Shown here: one piece after another, positions 52,257-63,719 of the stretch | Layout of the letters: each line of letters opens with the position of its first letter | Position numbering within the stretch: position 1 is the first letter of the stretch | From: Macrostomum hystrix | Lineage: Eukaryota > Platyhelminthes > Macrostomidae | Reading direction: 5' to 3' | DNA length: 64,000 bases | NCBI GenBank assembly: GCA_950097015.1 | Contig: CATNEN010000002.1 | Coordinates: 2,790,001 to 2,854,000 of the forward strand | Notes under the pieces: generated by a model | Told to the model about the DNA's origin: nothing | Databases searched by the model: none | The model's input: only the letters and a program-made list of their open reading frames with translations | Translations under genes and position numbers: made by a program

Positions 52257-52264
52257 TATATAAA
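52257..52264 (+). promoter_or_regulatory. TATA box upstream of a small secreted-peptide ORF
   Basis: TATATAAA lies 47 nt before the ATG at 52311. A start about 25-30 nt downstream would fall near the TTCATC at about 52279-52284. No other strong TATA box was noticed in front of the annotated genes. Confidence 0.4.
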
Positions 52265-52310
52265 ACTCAATTATATGCTTCATCGGTCCACTATTGTCAA
52301 AGGAATCTAA

Positions 52311-52445
52311 ATGTTTAACACAACACTGTTAGTTGCATTTGTGGTGGTTGGTTTATCATTTCCTGCCACTTGCAGAGACAAAACCTCTAATTCTAAATTT
52401 AGACGAGCTGTCTATTTGAAATTCACAAACGGGTTTCACAGTTGA
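52311..52445 (+). CDS. Candidate secreted small peptide, 44 aa
   Basis: A single-exon ORF too short for routine ORF calling. Residues 3-20 (NTTLLVAFVVVGLSFPAT) are a hydrophobic helix with a polar end and a plausible signal-peptidase site near Ala19-Thr20-Cys21. The remainder is RDKTSNSKF, a dibasic RR, then a 12-residue end AVYLKFTNGFHS. That layout resembles a minimal neuropeptide or hormone precursor, but there is no C-terminal Gly for amidation. A TATA box precedes it, and AATAAA at 52510-52515 follows the stop by 65 nt. An alternative reading is chance, or that 'tcctgccacttgcag' is a splice acceptor. No homologue is known to me. Confidence 0.35.
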   Translation: MFNTTLLVAFVVVGLSFPATCRDKTSNSKFRRAVYLKFTNGFHS

Positions 52446-52509
52446 TGCGGTTCAGGTTAGGGTTAGACCATTGTTGTCTTGTCTAGCTTTAACAAGTCTA
52501 GTTTACTTT

Positions 52510-52515
52510 AATAAA
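52510..52515 (+). terminator. AATAAA polyadenylation signal after the small peptide ORF
   Basis: AATAAA lies 65 nt past the TGA at 52443-52445. AATAAA is common by chance in AT-rich DNA, so it supports the gene only together with the TATA box. Confidence 0.3.
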
Positions 52516-53970
52516 TTAAGTTTAAATGCGTTTAATTAGTTGCATGGATAATCCGCGTTTGGAATTTCCTAAAAATAATATACAATCACGACGTATTAAC
52601 GACGTTGTCGAACTACTTGTAGATTCGTGTTTTAAAGCCGGTACATTCAAAATAATTTAAAGAAAAACTAATTTACATCCGAGTCAAGAAACATTTTAAC
52701 AAAACGAAGCATTTTTGTTTCGGTAAATTAGAGAACTGCATGGAGCTTCGTAAAATTTAAATTTGACCTAATTCTAGCCTTTTTAATAGACGATCACGCT
52801 AAACTTAATCTCTCTAAAGGTCAGAAATCAAATCAAAACAAAAGGTTTCTAGCGATGTCCTGAGAGCAATGAAACTTTTGCTCCTAAAATAAGTTTAGAT
52901 TCTTAAGAAAATGCGTGTAATACCAGTGTGGCAGTAATGGCAGTAGAATGAGTAGATGGATAATTTCCGTTGTCTTTTTGAAGAACTGTATCAAATTAAT
53001 ACTCGTTTGAGTTTTTTAGTTTTAACTTCGTAACTTCTTGGCCATGGCGAAATGCAAGTACTGGGCGATCTCGAGAAGCAGTTTCTGTCACCCCAATTTA
53101 ATAGCAAATGTTTCTCAATTTTTGGACTCCAACGTTTGAAAAGCATAGGTGACACAGCATTCTGCCATTATCGGGGGCCAGATAAGCTGCTCGCTGAGCA
53201 AAGCACTTCGCGCTCCTGTCCCGCCCTGAAGTCAGGCTCATCGGCACGCCAGGGCAAGGAACACTGTCAATTGATTTTCTAGTGCACGGTAGTGGAGTTC
53301 AGCACGACACTCAGCAAAGTGGGTTTTTTCTTGTGGAGTGTCTTGAAAACTGTTTGCGCCGCCAACTTCAAATTAGCGCCGCTGCAAAGCGCGCAGATGC
53401 CGCAGTTGGCCAAAGCGCACAATTAATCAAATATCCCACTTTTCCCATTTTTCCGCCAAATTGTGGCGCCCAAGCTCGACCTCGTCTCTCGCTGCCTCTC
53501 GGCTAAACTTTTCCCCTTTCGCTGTCCAATTTTGTCTTCCATATCTTAACGCCAGTCTGCAAGCTTTTCAATGGAATCTCGATTGCTTCTAGATAGCTAT
53601 CCCTGCGTCTTGATTAATCTCCCACATCTATATTTAATCTCCCTGCATCTAGACTAATCGTCCTACATCTATTACAATTTCCCAACATCTCGATGTTTCT
53701 GCCATGAACTTTTTGGCCTGAAGTACATGCAATTATTTTTTCCAACCTTTTCAGAAATTTTGCAGCCTGGAATTATCTGGCTGTTTTGGCAGAATGCGCT
53801 GCAGTGTCCATTTTTGAAAGTCGTATAAACAATGTCTGGAAATGCAATAGGCTAAGATTGCATAGGCTAAACCGAGGCACTTTTTTCTTCAAGAAAGTAG
53901 TCTGCGGTAGAAGCTACAGCAGGTACACTAGCAGCAATAGTGGCAGAACCAGTACATCATGCTAGCAAGC
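52516..53970. other. Intergenic DNA with no gene seen
   Basis: AT-rich unique sequence. No reading frame, RNA gene or array is recognised. Confidence 0.5.
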
Positions 53971-54313
53971 AGATTTATGGTTTACTCCCGATTCGCCGAA
54001 TCCCGATTCGCCGAAATTCCTAACTCGCCGAATCCCGATTCGCCGAAATTCCTAACTCGCCGAATTCCCGATTCGCCCATTCCCGATTCGCCGAATCCCG
54101 ATTCGCCGAAATTCCTGACTCGAATCCCGGCGAATCGGGATTCGGCGAATCGGGATTCGGCGAATCGGGGATTTCGGTGAATCGGGATTCGGCGAATCAG
54201 GAATTTCGGCGAATTGGGATTCGACGAATCAGGAATTTCGGTGAATCGGGATTCGGCGAGGCAGGAATTTCGGCGAATCGGGATTCGGCGAATCGGAAGT
54301 AAACCCAGATTTA
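53971..54313. mobile_element. Foldback-type element with subrepeat arms and 8-bp target-site duplication
   Basis: AGATTTAT at 53971-53978 recurs at 54306-54313. The 327 bp between them is a long inverted repeat. The left end reads GGTTTACTCCCGATTCGCCG and the right end, inverted, GGGTTTACTTCCGATTCGCC. Each arm (about 150 bp) is built of tandem cccgattcgccgaat and cgccgaaattcct subrepeats. Long inverted arms made of tandem repeats are the hallmark of foldback transposons. There is no internal ORF, so it would move only with help in trans. Confidence 0.7.
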
Positions 54314-54774
54314 TATTTCAAGTCATGATTTACGAGTAGATGCTTCACGGGAAATGCCACGCAGACTTGTACTTTAAGGTTTATATAAAACTGGCTTGTT
54401 AGCTTTCGCAGAAGCAAGCACATAAGAGCAGATACAACCTGTGTGAGAGTGTTTGTGAAATCGGACTTAAGTTGATGCAAAATTACCTTCCAAGATACCA
54501 AGATACATAGATATTTTTACGCAATATAAATGCCGTTCTGTACCTTTGAAAACATCTCATGTTCCTTTCTGAGTCTAATAAAATGTTAGATTACGAGCGT
54601 ACCAACCCTTTACGCTGTGTCACGAGCAGATAAGACAATACTTCAAGTGTGAGTCCAGCAGAATGTGAGCTTCCTAATCTAATCCTTCCCGTTCAGTCAA
54701 TGTGACTTGTGGAACAGCCCTTCTTCTGGTGGTATAGGAAACGACCTTACTAGTCCTACTGAAATGGGACACGC
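54314..54774. other. Intergenic DNA with no gene seen
   Basis: Unique AT-rich sequence between the foldback element and the next array. Confidence 0.5.
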
Positions 54775-55340
54775 AAATGTTCTTTAGCATTGAGGAATTG
54801 TCTTCACATATTTCTTTTGGACATGAGAAATGCTCTTCACATATTTCTTTTGGACATGAGAAATGATGTTCACATATGTCTTTGGACATGAGAAATGATC
54901 TTCACATATTTCTTTTGGACATGAGAAATGATGTTCACATATTTCTACGGACATGAGAAATGATCTTCACATATTTCTTTTGGACATGAGAAATGCTCTT
55001 CACATATTTCTACGGACTTGAGAAATGATGTTCACATATGTCTTTGGACATGAGAAATGATGTTCACATATTTCTTTTGGACATGAGAAATGATCTTTAC
55101 ATATTTCTTTTGGACATGAGAAAAGATCTTCACATATGTCTTTGGACATGAGAAATGCTCTTGACATATTTCTTTTGGACATGAGAAATGCTCTTCACAT
55201 ATTTCTACGGACATGAGAAATGATCTTCACATATTTCTTTTGGACATGAGAAATGCTCTTCACATATTTCTACGGACTTGAGAAATGATGTTCACATATG
55301 TCTTTGGACATGAGAATGCTCTTCACTTATTTTTATGGAC
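54775..55340. repeat. Minisatellite, 30-33 bp 'catgagaaatgatcttcaca' unit
   Basis: About 18 copies of a unit containing ggacatgagaaatgatcttc and acatatttctttt, in 30- and 33-bp forms. Minus-strand peptides such as SCPKEICEEHF are repeat artefacts. Confidence 0.93.
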
Positions 55341-58300
55341 ATGAGACTGAGAGGGAGGTAAATAGAGTGTCTCATTAGCAGTTTTTTATGGCCTAACTGA
55401 AAATATAATTAAAATCAGCCTTTTGTACCATGCACACTCTCGTCAGTATATTGCGCGGCTTTACAGCAAAATTTACGAGCATTGCAACTCATTTTTTTCT
55501 GCCAGCTACTGTCTGTGTGCGCAGCCATATTGCACAGGCCATATATTAAGCATTCGAACAGCAGTTTAGCTGCTGTCGGCTAACTTCAAAGAAAAAGTTC
55601 GGATAAGCGATTCTGCTGCCTTTTTCAGAGGCTTATCGTGATGAATTAATAGTCTACACAGCAAAGTTTTTAGAGTCAGGGCTAATTACTAATAGCTAGG
55701 CCTACTAATTAATTACTGGAAGTCAGCAAAATGTAAATTAGTAAAGCTTGAAGAGGAGAATTCGGTAACTCGGTAATTTTTACAAGTCGAGTTAGATATT
55801 TGGAGAATTCTTGATTTCAGGAACACAAAGATTTTGCAAATTTTAGCGTTTTGAGAATTCGAAAAAATATTAATTTCATTGAATCCATAATTAAATTATA
55901 ACCAGATAATAAATAATTAGGATAATTGAGGTAAGTGGGCTTGCCTCACAATTTTGGAAGTTCTTACAATTAAGTATACGCCGCGTTAAAGAATATTCCT
56001 GCAGACAATTGCTGGCCTTAAAAAGCACCTGCGATGTTTGATTAATGCGTTCTTTTTTTATTATTAATGGCCACTCAAACAGCTGCACAGACAATAATTA
56101 CCGAATTTTTTTGAACAGCACGAACACATTAGTTTGCAGCACATACCAAGTTGGTCTGTGGTTTGCAGCCTGTAGGCTCTACTTTTTGGCTGCGAGTTCG
56201 TGAAGCAGACAATAGACATGGCGCCGAGAGAACAGTAGCTAGGCTGCTTAGAAGGCAGTTTAGTACTATATACCTTTAATTGCAGTCGCGTCTGTATAGT
56301 CGGTGGTCGCTAAAATAAAGTTTTTATGCTTAAATTTTCGCATTTAAAAGGCTGCCCACAACAAGTGTCGGCGGTTGCTAATTAATTATGCTATATTACT
56401 TATCCAACTACATGCCAAATATGGCTATTTGTGTGTCCTAGTCGATCTGGCTGACACAAAACCATTCACAGAATGTCAGACTCATGATTCTGGATAAGCC
56501 CGTTAAATATTATTTTGCTTTTGCTCTTTAGAATTGCCAGCATTATTACCGGCTTGAAATTGCTTTCTCGCATCCTGTCTCGACATCTGCACCTGTGCCC
56601 TGCAGTCTACTCGGAGCCCAAGACAAATTTGTTAGAATATTGTGATGCTACAACAACTGCTTGAATTGTCGCGCTATAGGAGCCTCAGAGACAGCAATTT
56701 TTGTTTTCACGGTTTAAAAAGAATTGCTCAGGCAGAATAACCGCGCCTGTAGCTGCATATGGGCTTCGTGCATTATCTTATTTAGTAGCTAGAAAAACAT
56801 ATTTTCTGTCTACCAGACAAATGTTTATCTTGCACAGGAATAGGTCCGACGCCAATTAAGCCGAAAGAAATTTAGTTGACAGCTTGTTTAACTTGATGTG
56901 CGGAATATTGAAATTTATGCATATTTAAAAGTTTTTAGTGCACTCTCGTTGCAAAATAGTCGATTTCAAAACTTCCAATCTATGATGATAGCTCCATGAT
57001 ATAAATAATTCGTATCAAACCAAATACTTAAACAAATAACCTACATTATACTTAATATTGATAAATGGCATTATCTTTTGCATAAAAAAACAATAGAAAA
57101 CTAAACTGAACAATGGAAAAAATCGTCTTAGTGGCAAATCCGTTGTGGAAATTGACTTGAAACTGTCGATCAAATATATACTGAACAATGGAAAAAATCG
57201 TCTTAGTGGCAAATCCGTTGTGGAAATTGACTTGAAACTGTCGATAAAAATACATTTCGCACTTGTGCCTACTTTCAGTAGAATTTGAAGTGAAAAAGTA
57301 AAAAAATATATCTAATTTAGTTGTTGGTCAACATTCTCTTTATAATTCAAGCCAAGGCGAAATGCAAAGCGTATAGAATATTTAGCAAGCCTGTAATATC
57401 TTGTGTTTCGTTTTTTTGCAGTTTTTTGCAGATTCATTTTTGCAGATTTGGATTTTTGTTTTGACAAGGTAAAGTTTATGCGAAAATACAATATGATTCG
57501 TTATTCATTTTTCGTGTCGCACAATTCAAATATATATTGCTTTCTTCGAAAAGCTTGGTCTGCATTCCAAATTAGACCATGCTACTGTTGTCAGTTTTAT
57601 GATTATGAAGCTCTAAAGCTCGGAGATAGAAAATATATGGATCGGTTTAATATATAACTAGTTATTTCTTAAATTGGTAATGCCAGCCATCATACACAAG
57701 GCATCTCAGCCAAATAAAATAATGGCTTTGTAGACTTAGTTAAATAAACAATTTGTGTCTGTAATTAGTCTTTTGAAATTACCAATGAAAGCAAAAAAGA
57801 AACACTAATTAGGACTGAATATTGTATTGTTTTTTACTAATCTAGCTCTTTGCTAATGGTTGCTTGAGAACATAGGTTTCTTATCCATGGTTTATTTCAT
57901 TAAAATTGCTATCTAGCTACTATTGATCTTTGTTATATTTTTATAATATTGGCTAATATTTTATAGCCAGGTACTAATCTATGCAAAAATCTAAAAACTC
58001 AGTGGTAGCATTCAAGAAATTAGTTCAAACTAAAACAAAAATCTAACATAAAAGAAAATCAAATTCAGAATCAGATTCATTTGAATTTTAGAAAGTTAAC
58101 ATTGTGACAAGAAAAATTATTTCACCATGATGTTAGATATTTTTAACTTAATGAATCAGGCTAACTAAAATGACCTAAGGCTGAAAAGTTAAAAGTAGCT
58201 GTTTTATTAAATATATAGATAAATGTTGATTGCAAACTTATGAAATAGGGCAAATGCCCAGTTAGGTCTACTCTTGATAACAAATGTTTAACTATTATAA

Positions 58301-58426
58301 GATTAATTTTTACTAATCTATTTAATGTTCCTTACAGGAATTGGGAAGAGACCAAAAAAAATGAAGAGTAAACTGTAATAATAATTAAGAAGTTATAAGT
58401 TGAAAATTTTCATTGTGGATGCAACT
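55341..58426. other. AT-rich intergenic DNA upstream of the MMD-like gene
   Basis: No gene is recognised. The one clear structure is the direct duplication at 57105-57245. The last few hundred bases should include the MMD-like promoter and 5' UTR. Confidence 0.5.
57105..57245. repeat. Direct duplication, two 66-bp copies with 75-bp period
   Basis: 57105-57170 and 57180-57245 are identical as far as I can compare, starting actgaacaatggaaaaaatc and ending aactgtcgat. Confidence 0.9.
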
Positions 58427-61400
58427 ATGGCAAGCATTTCACAACAGTTGTTTAAATCGGCTAGCCAGCTTAATCTGAGCAGGTAGGAAAAATTTCTGGT
58501 TTGAGATTGAAAGTTTTTCTATGAAGCAGGTATAAATCTAGAGAACAAAAAAAAGAAGAAGGCATTAAAGAAACTTAAAGTTTCTTACTTCATTTTTTCC
58601 TAAAAGTTTGAAGTTAGCATAAGTTAGATAAATATTGGGAACAATCACAAGATTAACAGGATCACTGGGTCAGAAATCCCCCCCAAACGCATATACTCAG
58701 GTATAAAAACCCGCGAGCAAAGTCTGGCCAAGCCTATGTACCCACCAGCCAAGAGCATGTGGCCAACATTCTGTCCCATGGCCTCATGGTCCCTGCCTCA
58801 GTCTACAAGCTCTACAGCATGACTTCAAGGTCGGCGGATTACCGGCAGCTTGCCATAGCCAGGGTCTATGGCCTGGCAACACTGGGCCTATTCTCCGTCT
58901 CGTCTGTCTTTCACATCCTGTCCTTCTGGGGCCGCTTCAGGCAAGCTGCTGAATTTTTAATTCAATCAATTCTGATATCCTCCTAACCTGTCTCTAATCT
59001 GTCTTCTTCTCTTAAAGACCTAACAAAAAGTTATTCACATCTTACGTTTTTTAGAGCACTAAAAGAGATATTTCACAGGGGAGATCGGGTGTTTATCTAC
59101 CTGTTTATCGCCGCCAGCTATACACCTTGGTGAGGATGTGTAGTAAATTTTTGCAATTTGTTTGTTACGTGATCTCAGTTTCCAGTTTTAGATCATATCT
59201 TCCAGTTTTGGGATCACAACTTCCAGTTTTGGGATCACAACTTCCAGTTTTGGGATCACAACTTCCAGTTTTGGGATCACATCTTCCAGTTTTAGGATCA
59301 CAACTTCCAGTTTTGGGATCACAACTTCCAGTTTTGGGATCACAACTTCCAGTTTTGGGATCACAACTTCCAGTTTAGGGATCACAACTTCCAGTTTTGG
59401 GATCACAACTTCCAGTTTTGGGATCACATCTTCCAGTCTTGGGATCACAACTTCCAGTTTTGGAATCACAACTTTCAGTTTTGGGATCACAACTTTCAGT
59501 TTTGGGATTACAACTTCCAGTTTTAGGATCACAACTTCCAGTTTTGGGAAAGGTGTTAAATTCGGAATAAATAATTTATCATTCACCGTTTCGAAAAAAT
59601 TCCAGGCTGGTTCTTCGAGACTACGAATCCGACTATGGTCTCAAGTGTCTCTACGCTGTGTGGCCTGCAGCTGTGTTTGGCATCGCTTACCAACTCATCT
59701 TTCACGAGAAGTGAGATTTGCGAATCGTGTTCTTAGGCTTTGGGCTTACAGTCACTTCTCATATAGACATTTTCCGTCACTCTTCCACCATCTGAAGTCA
59801 CTCTCTCCTCGTCTCTTTCACCCCCGTCACTCTCTCCTCGTCTCTTTCACCCCGTCACTCTCTCCTCGTCTCTTTCACCCCCGTCACTCTCTCCTCGTCT
59901 CTTTCACCCCCGTCACTCTCTACTCGTCTCTTTCACCCCCGTCACTCTCTCCCCGTCACTCTCTCTCTACATCACTCTCTCCCCGTCACTCTCTCCCCGT
60001 CACTCTCTCCCCGTCACTCTCTCCCCGTCACTCTCTCCACGTCACTCTCTCTCTACATCACTCTCTCCCCGTCACTCTCTCCCCGTCACTCTCTCCCCGT
60101 CACTCTCTCCACGTCACTCTCTCCACGTCACTCTCTCCCCGTCACTCTCTCCACGTCACTCTCTCCCCGTCACTCTCTCCCCGTCACTCTCTCCCCGTCA
60201 CTCTCTCCACGTCACTCTCTCCACGTCACTCTCTCCCCGTCACTCTCTCCACGTCACTCTCTCCCCGTCACTCTCTCCCCGTCACTCTCTCCCCGTCACT
60301 CTCTCCCCGTCACTCTCTCCCCGTCACTCTCTCCACGTCACTCTCTCCACGTCACTCTCTCCACGTCACTCTCTCCCCGTCACTCTCTCCACGTCACTCT
60401 CTCCACGTCACTCTCTCTCTACATCACTCTCTCCCCGTCACTCTCTCCCCGTCACTCTCTCCCCGTCACTCTCTCCACGTCACTCTCTCCACGTCACTCT
60501 CTCCACGTCACTCTCTCCCCGTCACTCTCTCCCCGTCACTCTCTCCCCGTCACACTCTCCCCGTCACTCTCTCCCCGTCACTCTCTCCCCGTCACTCTCT
60601 CCCCGTCACTCTCTCCCCGTCACTCTCTCCCCGTCACTCTCTCCACGTCACTCTCACCCCGTCACTCTCTCCCCGTCACTCTCTCCCCGTCACTCTCTCC
60701 CCGTCACTCTCTCCACGTCACTGTCTCCCATAAGATAAGTATCTTTTGAAAAAAATTATATATATTCAAAAAAATTAGAAAAATATATATGAATGTGATT
60801 TCGCACCGCAGATACAAGTGGCTCGAGGTTCTGCTCTACGTTTCGGTTGGTGCTTTTCCTGCTCTGGTGGCGCTGAAAATGGTAAATCTTTTTTAAATAC
60901 TGTTTAACACGAGAGGGGATTCTCTTAGAAAGGGGATTTCTCTCAGAATGGGGATTTCTCTCAGAATGGGGATTTCTTTTAAAATGGGAATTCTCTTAGA
61001 ATGGATATTCTCTTAGAATGGGAATTCTCTTAGAATGGGGATTCTCCTAGAATGGGGATTCTCCTAGAATGGGGATTCTCTTAGAATGGGAATTTTCTTA
61101 GAATGGGAATTCTCTTAGAATGGGAATTCTCTTAGAATGGGAATTCTCTTAGAATGGGAATTCTCTTAGAATGGGGATTTCTCTCAGAATGGGGATTTCT
61201 TTTAGAATGGGAATTCTCTTAGAATAGGAATTCTCTTAGGATGGGAATTCTCTTAGAATAGGAATTCTCTTAGAATGGATATTCTCTTAGAATGGGAATT
61301 CTCTTAGAATGGGGATTCTCCTAGAATGGGGATTCTCTTAGAATGGGAATTTTCTTAGAATGGGAATTCTCTTAGAATGGGAATTCTCTTAGAATGGGAA

Positions 61401-62153
61401 TTCTCTTAGAATGGGAATTCTCTTAGAATGGGGATTCTCTTAGAATGGGAATTCTCTTAGAATGGGGATTCTCTTAGAATGGGAATTCTCTTAGAATGGG
61501 AATTCTCTTAGAATGGGAATTCTCTTAGAATGGGAATTCTCTTAGAATGGGAATTCTCTTAGAATGGGAATTCTCTTAGAATGGGAATTCTCTTAGAATG
61601 GGAATTCTCTTAGAATGGGAATTCTCTTAGAATGGGAATTCTCTTAGAATGGGGATTCTCTTAGAATGGGAATTCTCTTAGAATGGGAATTCTCTTAGAA
61701 TGGGAAATTTATTAGAATGGGGATTCTCTTAAAATCGGGTTGGAGCTTTACAGAAGTAGTAATTTTTATGCATAGTAATTTTCTTTTAGTGTGAATTTTT
61801 TTAAATTAGAAATTTTGCAAATGGGAGTTTTGCAAGAATTGGAATTTTTGGCATGGGTGTTGCATAGGAATTGTAGTTGGATTTCTCCCATTTGGGATTT
61901 CACGGATACAGTTTGCTCTATTTACTCTCAGAAAAATCCCAACGGCCTGGGAGAAATGATGACGGGCGGTGCGGCCTACATGTGCGGCGTGGTGTTTTTC
62001 AAGCTGGACGGTGTCGTGCCATTTGCGCATGCAATTTGGCACCTGTTTGTTGTTGTCGGCGCCGTTGTGCAGTACAATGCCGTGTCCACTCACCTGGTTG
62101 GAGTTCAGCAGCGAGCACCTGTTGACGGCTTCGGCTTGGAATCGGAGCTGTAG
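58427..62153 (+). CDS. MMD: MMD-like PAQR family seven-transmembrane protein, complete 6-exon gene
   Basis: Exons 58427-58482, 58701-58940, 59055-59129, 59606-59710, 60812-60881 and 61932-62153 join in phase (2, 2, 2, 2, 0) and give about 255 aa. Vertebrate MMD is about 238 aa. The start is the ATG of MASISQQLF. The haemolysin III/PAQR motifs are all present: SSVFH (Ser86, His90), GDRVFIYLFIAASYTPW (Asp109), the conserved FHEKYK loop and FAHAIWHLF (His215, His219). These Ser/Asp/His residues form the family's metal site. The ASYTPW, YKWLEV and GVVFFKLDG phrases place it with MMD/PAQR10-11 (Golgi or endosomal membrane proteins) rather than adiponectin receptors. Intron 2 has a GC donor (CAG|GCAAGC) that is required by the frame. 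Introns 3-5 and the 3' UTR are filled by tandem arrays. A poly(A) signal may be the AATAAA near 63426. Confidence 0.93.
58941..59054 (+). other. GC-AG intron in the MMD-like gene
   Basis: Exon 2 ends TTCAG before GCAAGC, and exon 3 follows TTTTAG. No GT near the junction keeps the conserved frame from FWGRF to ALKEIF. CAG|GCAAG is the usual consensus for the rare GC donor class. Confidence 0.8.
59185..59545. repeat. Minisatellite, 21-bp 'ccagttttgggatcacaactt' unit, MMD-like intron 3
   Basis: About 17 copies in the 476-bp intron. Confidence 0.95.
59810..60730. repeat. Minisatellite, 15-bp 'cgtcactctctcccc' unit, MMD-like intron 4
   Basis: About 61 copies, first in longer units with 'tcgtctctttcacccc' (to about 59940), then as pure 15-mers with cccc or ccac variants and three 'tctctacat' interruptions. 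Its long forward ORF is a repeat artefact. Confidence 0.95.
60915..61735. repeat. Minisatellite, 17-bp 'gaatgggaattctctta' unit, MMD-like intron 5
   Basis: About 48 copies. A block of variants at about 60985-61170 (ggatattc, then ggggattctcc, then ggaattttc) recurs at about 61275-61410, showing a higher-order duplication. Confidence 0.95.
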
Positions 62154-62415
62154 AGTCTGTATTTGAGGCTGTAGATTCTGTATTAGAGTCTGTATTTGAG
62201 CCTGTAGAGTCTGTATTTGAGCCTGTAGAGTCTGTATCTGAGCCTGTAGAGTCTGTATTTGAGCCTGTAGAGTCTGTATTTGAGCCTGTAGAGTCTGTAT
62301 TTGAGCCTGTAGAGTCTGTATTTGAGCCTGTAGAGTCTGTATTTGAGCCTGTAGAGTCTGTATTTGAGCCTGTAGAGTCTGTATTTGAGGCTGTAGAGTC
62401 TGTATTTGAGGCTAT
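62145..62415. repeat. Minisatellite, 21-bp 'gtctgtatttgagcctgtaga' unit, MMD-like 3' UTR
   Basis: About 12 copies begin at the stop codon itself: the last codons GAGCTGTAG followed by agtctgtatttgag already match the unit's gagcctgtagagtctgtat. The stop codon is thus part of the first repeat. Confidence 0.94.
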
Positions 62416-62469
62416 CTACTGTATTTAAAGCGGTTAATTGTGAATTCGCATAGTCTGTACTGGAGGCTG

Positions 62470-62815
62470 CGATACAGTCTGTAGAGAAGCCTGTGTGTGC
62501 TGTATAACAGACTTCAGTGTCTGTAGTAGAAGCCTGTGTGTGCTGTATAACAGACTTCAGTGTCTGTAGTAGAAGCCTGTGTGTGCTGTATCACAGACTT
62601 CAGTGTCTGTAGTAGAAGCCTGTGTGTGCTGTATAACAGACTTTAGTGTCTGTAGTAGAAGCCTGTGTGTGCTGTATAACAGACTTCTGTGTCTGTAGTA
62701 GAAGCCTGTGTGTGCTGTATAACAGACTTCAGTGTCTGTAGTAGAAGCCTGTGTGTGCTGTATAACAGACTTCAGTGTCTGTAGTAGAAGCCTGTGTATG
62801 CTGTATAACAGGCTT
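62470..62815. repeat. Minisatellite, ~43-bp unit downstream of the MMD-like gene
   Basis: About seven to eight copies of a unit containing gcctgtgtgtgctgtataac and agacttcagtgtctgtagta. Confidence 0.94.
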
Positions 62816-63699
62816 AGATTTCTGTAGTGCTTACATTCGAATGTACAGTACTTTTTCGCGCGCTGGTCACAATATGCAATATGCAATTATATGTTTACCC
62901 ATTTCAACCTGCTTTTCTACAATAACTGTGTCTGCTTTCTATGCAAAGAACAAATTCTATTTTTAGATTTTGCGAGTTTTTTCGATGTCCTACTTGTTAG
63001 AATATTGTATTAGCAGTTGGCATTAAATTCCTTGAGCTTGCGACACAGCTGCAGTAAAAAGTTGTTGTGTCACATTTCTACTAAGTCACTTAAAAATGCT
63101 TTATTTACTATTTTTGAAAAAGTTTTTGTCTATTGAAGAACAAAATTTTATTTATGAGTACTTGAAGGAATTGCACTATTCATATTTAGATTTTTAATTG
63201 TGATCTAGTCTGATAACTTTTTTGTCTAGTCGGCAAATTGTTGGCTTTTTTGTACTAAACCCTTTCTTTTATAATTTACACACGTTGCACTGTGGCTTAA
63301 CAGGACCCATGCTTTTATTCATGCTTCTCGTGATTTAAAAGTTTCACGCATCTATGTTAATAATTCTTAGTGTTGTTTGCTTTTTTCTATACATATCGTA
63401 TCTCTAGTTCTACTAAAATCTACTTAATAAAGCTAAGCTCATCATTTTTATATACTCCACAGAATAATATACGTCCGCTCTCTTTTTTGTTGTCACACTG
63501 CGTGCATGGTTTGTGATAGCAGTGGACAACAATGTTCTGATGTTCTATTTTATCTTGTGGTCACAAGTCATGTGGTTTTATATTGCTTCAACGCTAACAA
63601 AGTTAAATACCCAACTTGATTATATCACATAAAAAATAAACAATTTTATAGCCTCGTTTCAAATTATCGCATGAGCTTTTTGCTTCATGACGCACAGAA
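62816..63699. other. AT-rich DNA downstream of the MMD-like gene
   Basis: No gene is recognised. It contains several AATAAA motifs that could end the MMD-like transcript. Confidence 0.45.
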
Positions 63700-63719
63700 T
63701 GCGCAATTTGACGTCTAGC

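Noticed and set aside
54674-55214. Minus-strand ORFs with repeated Cys/His pattern (SCPKEICEEHF) as a zinc-finger protein
   Set aside because: They are frames of the 30/33-bp array. Spacing does not fit C2H2 or other fingers, and the frame breaks at 30-bp units.
59645-60733. 362-aa ORF rich in SPRHSLPVTL
   Set aside because: It starts inside MMD-like exon 4 in the wrong frame and then reads the intronic 15-bp array.
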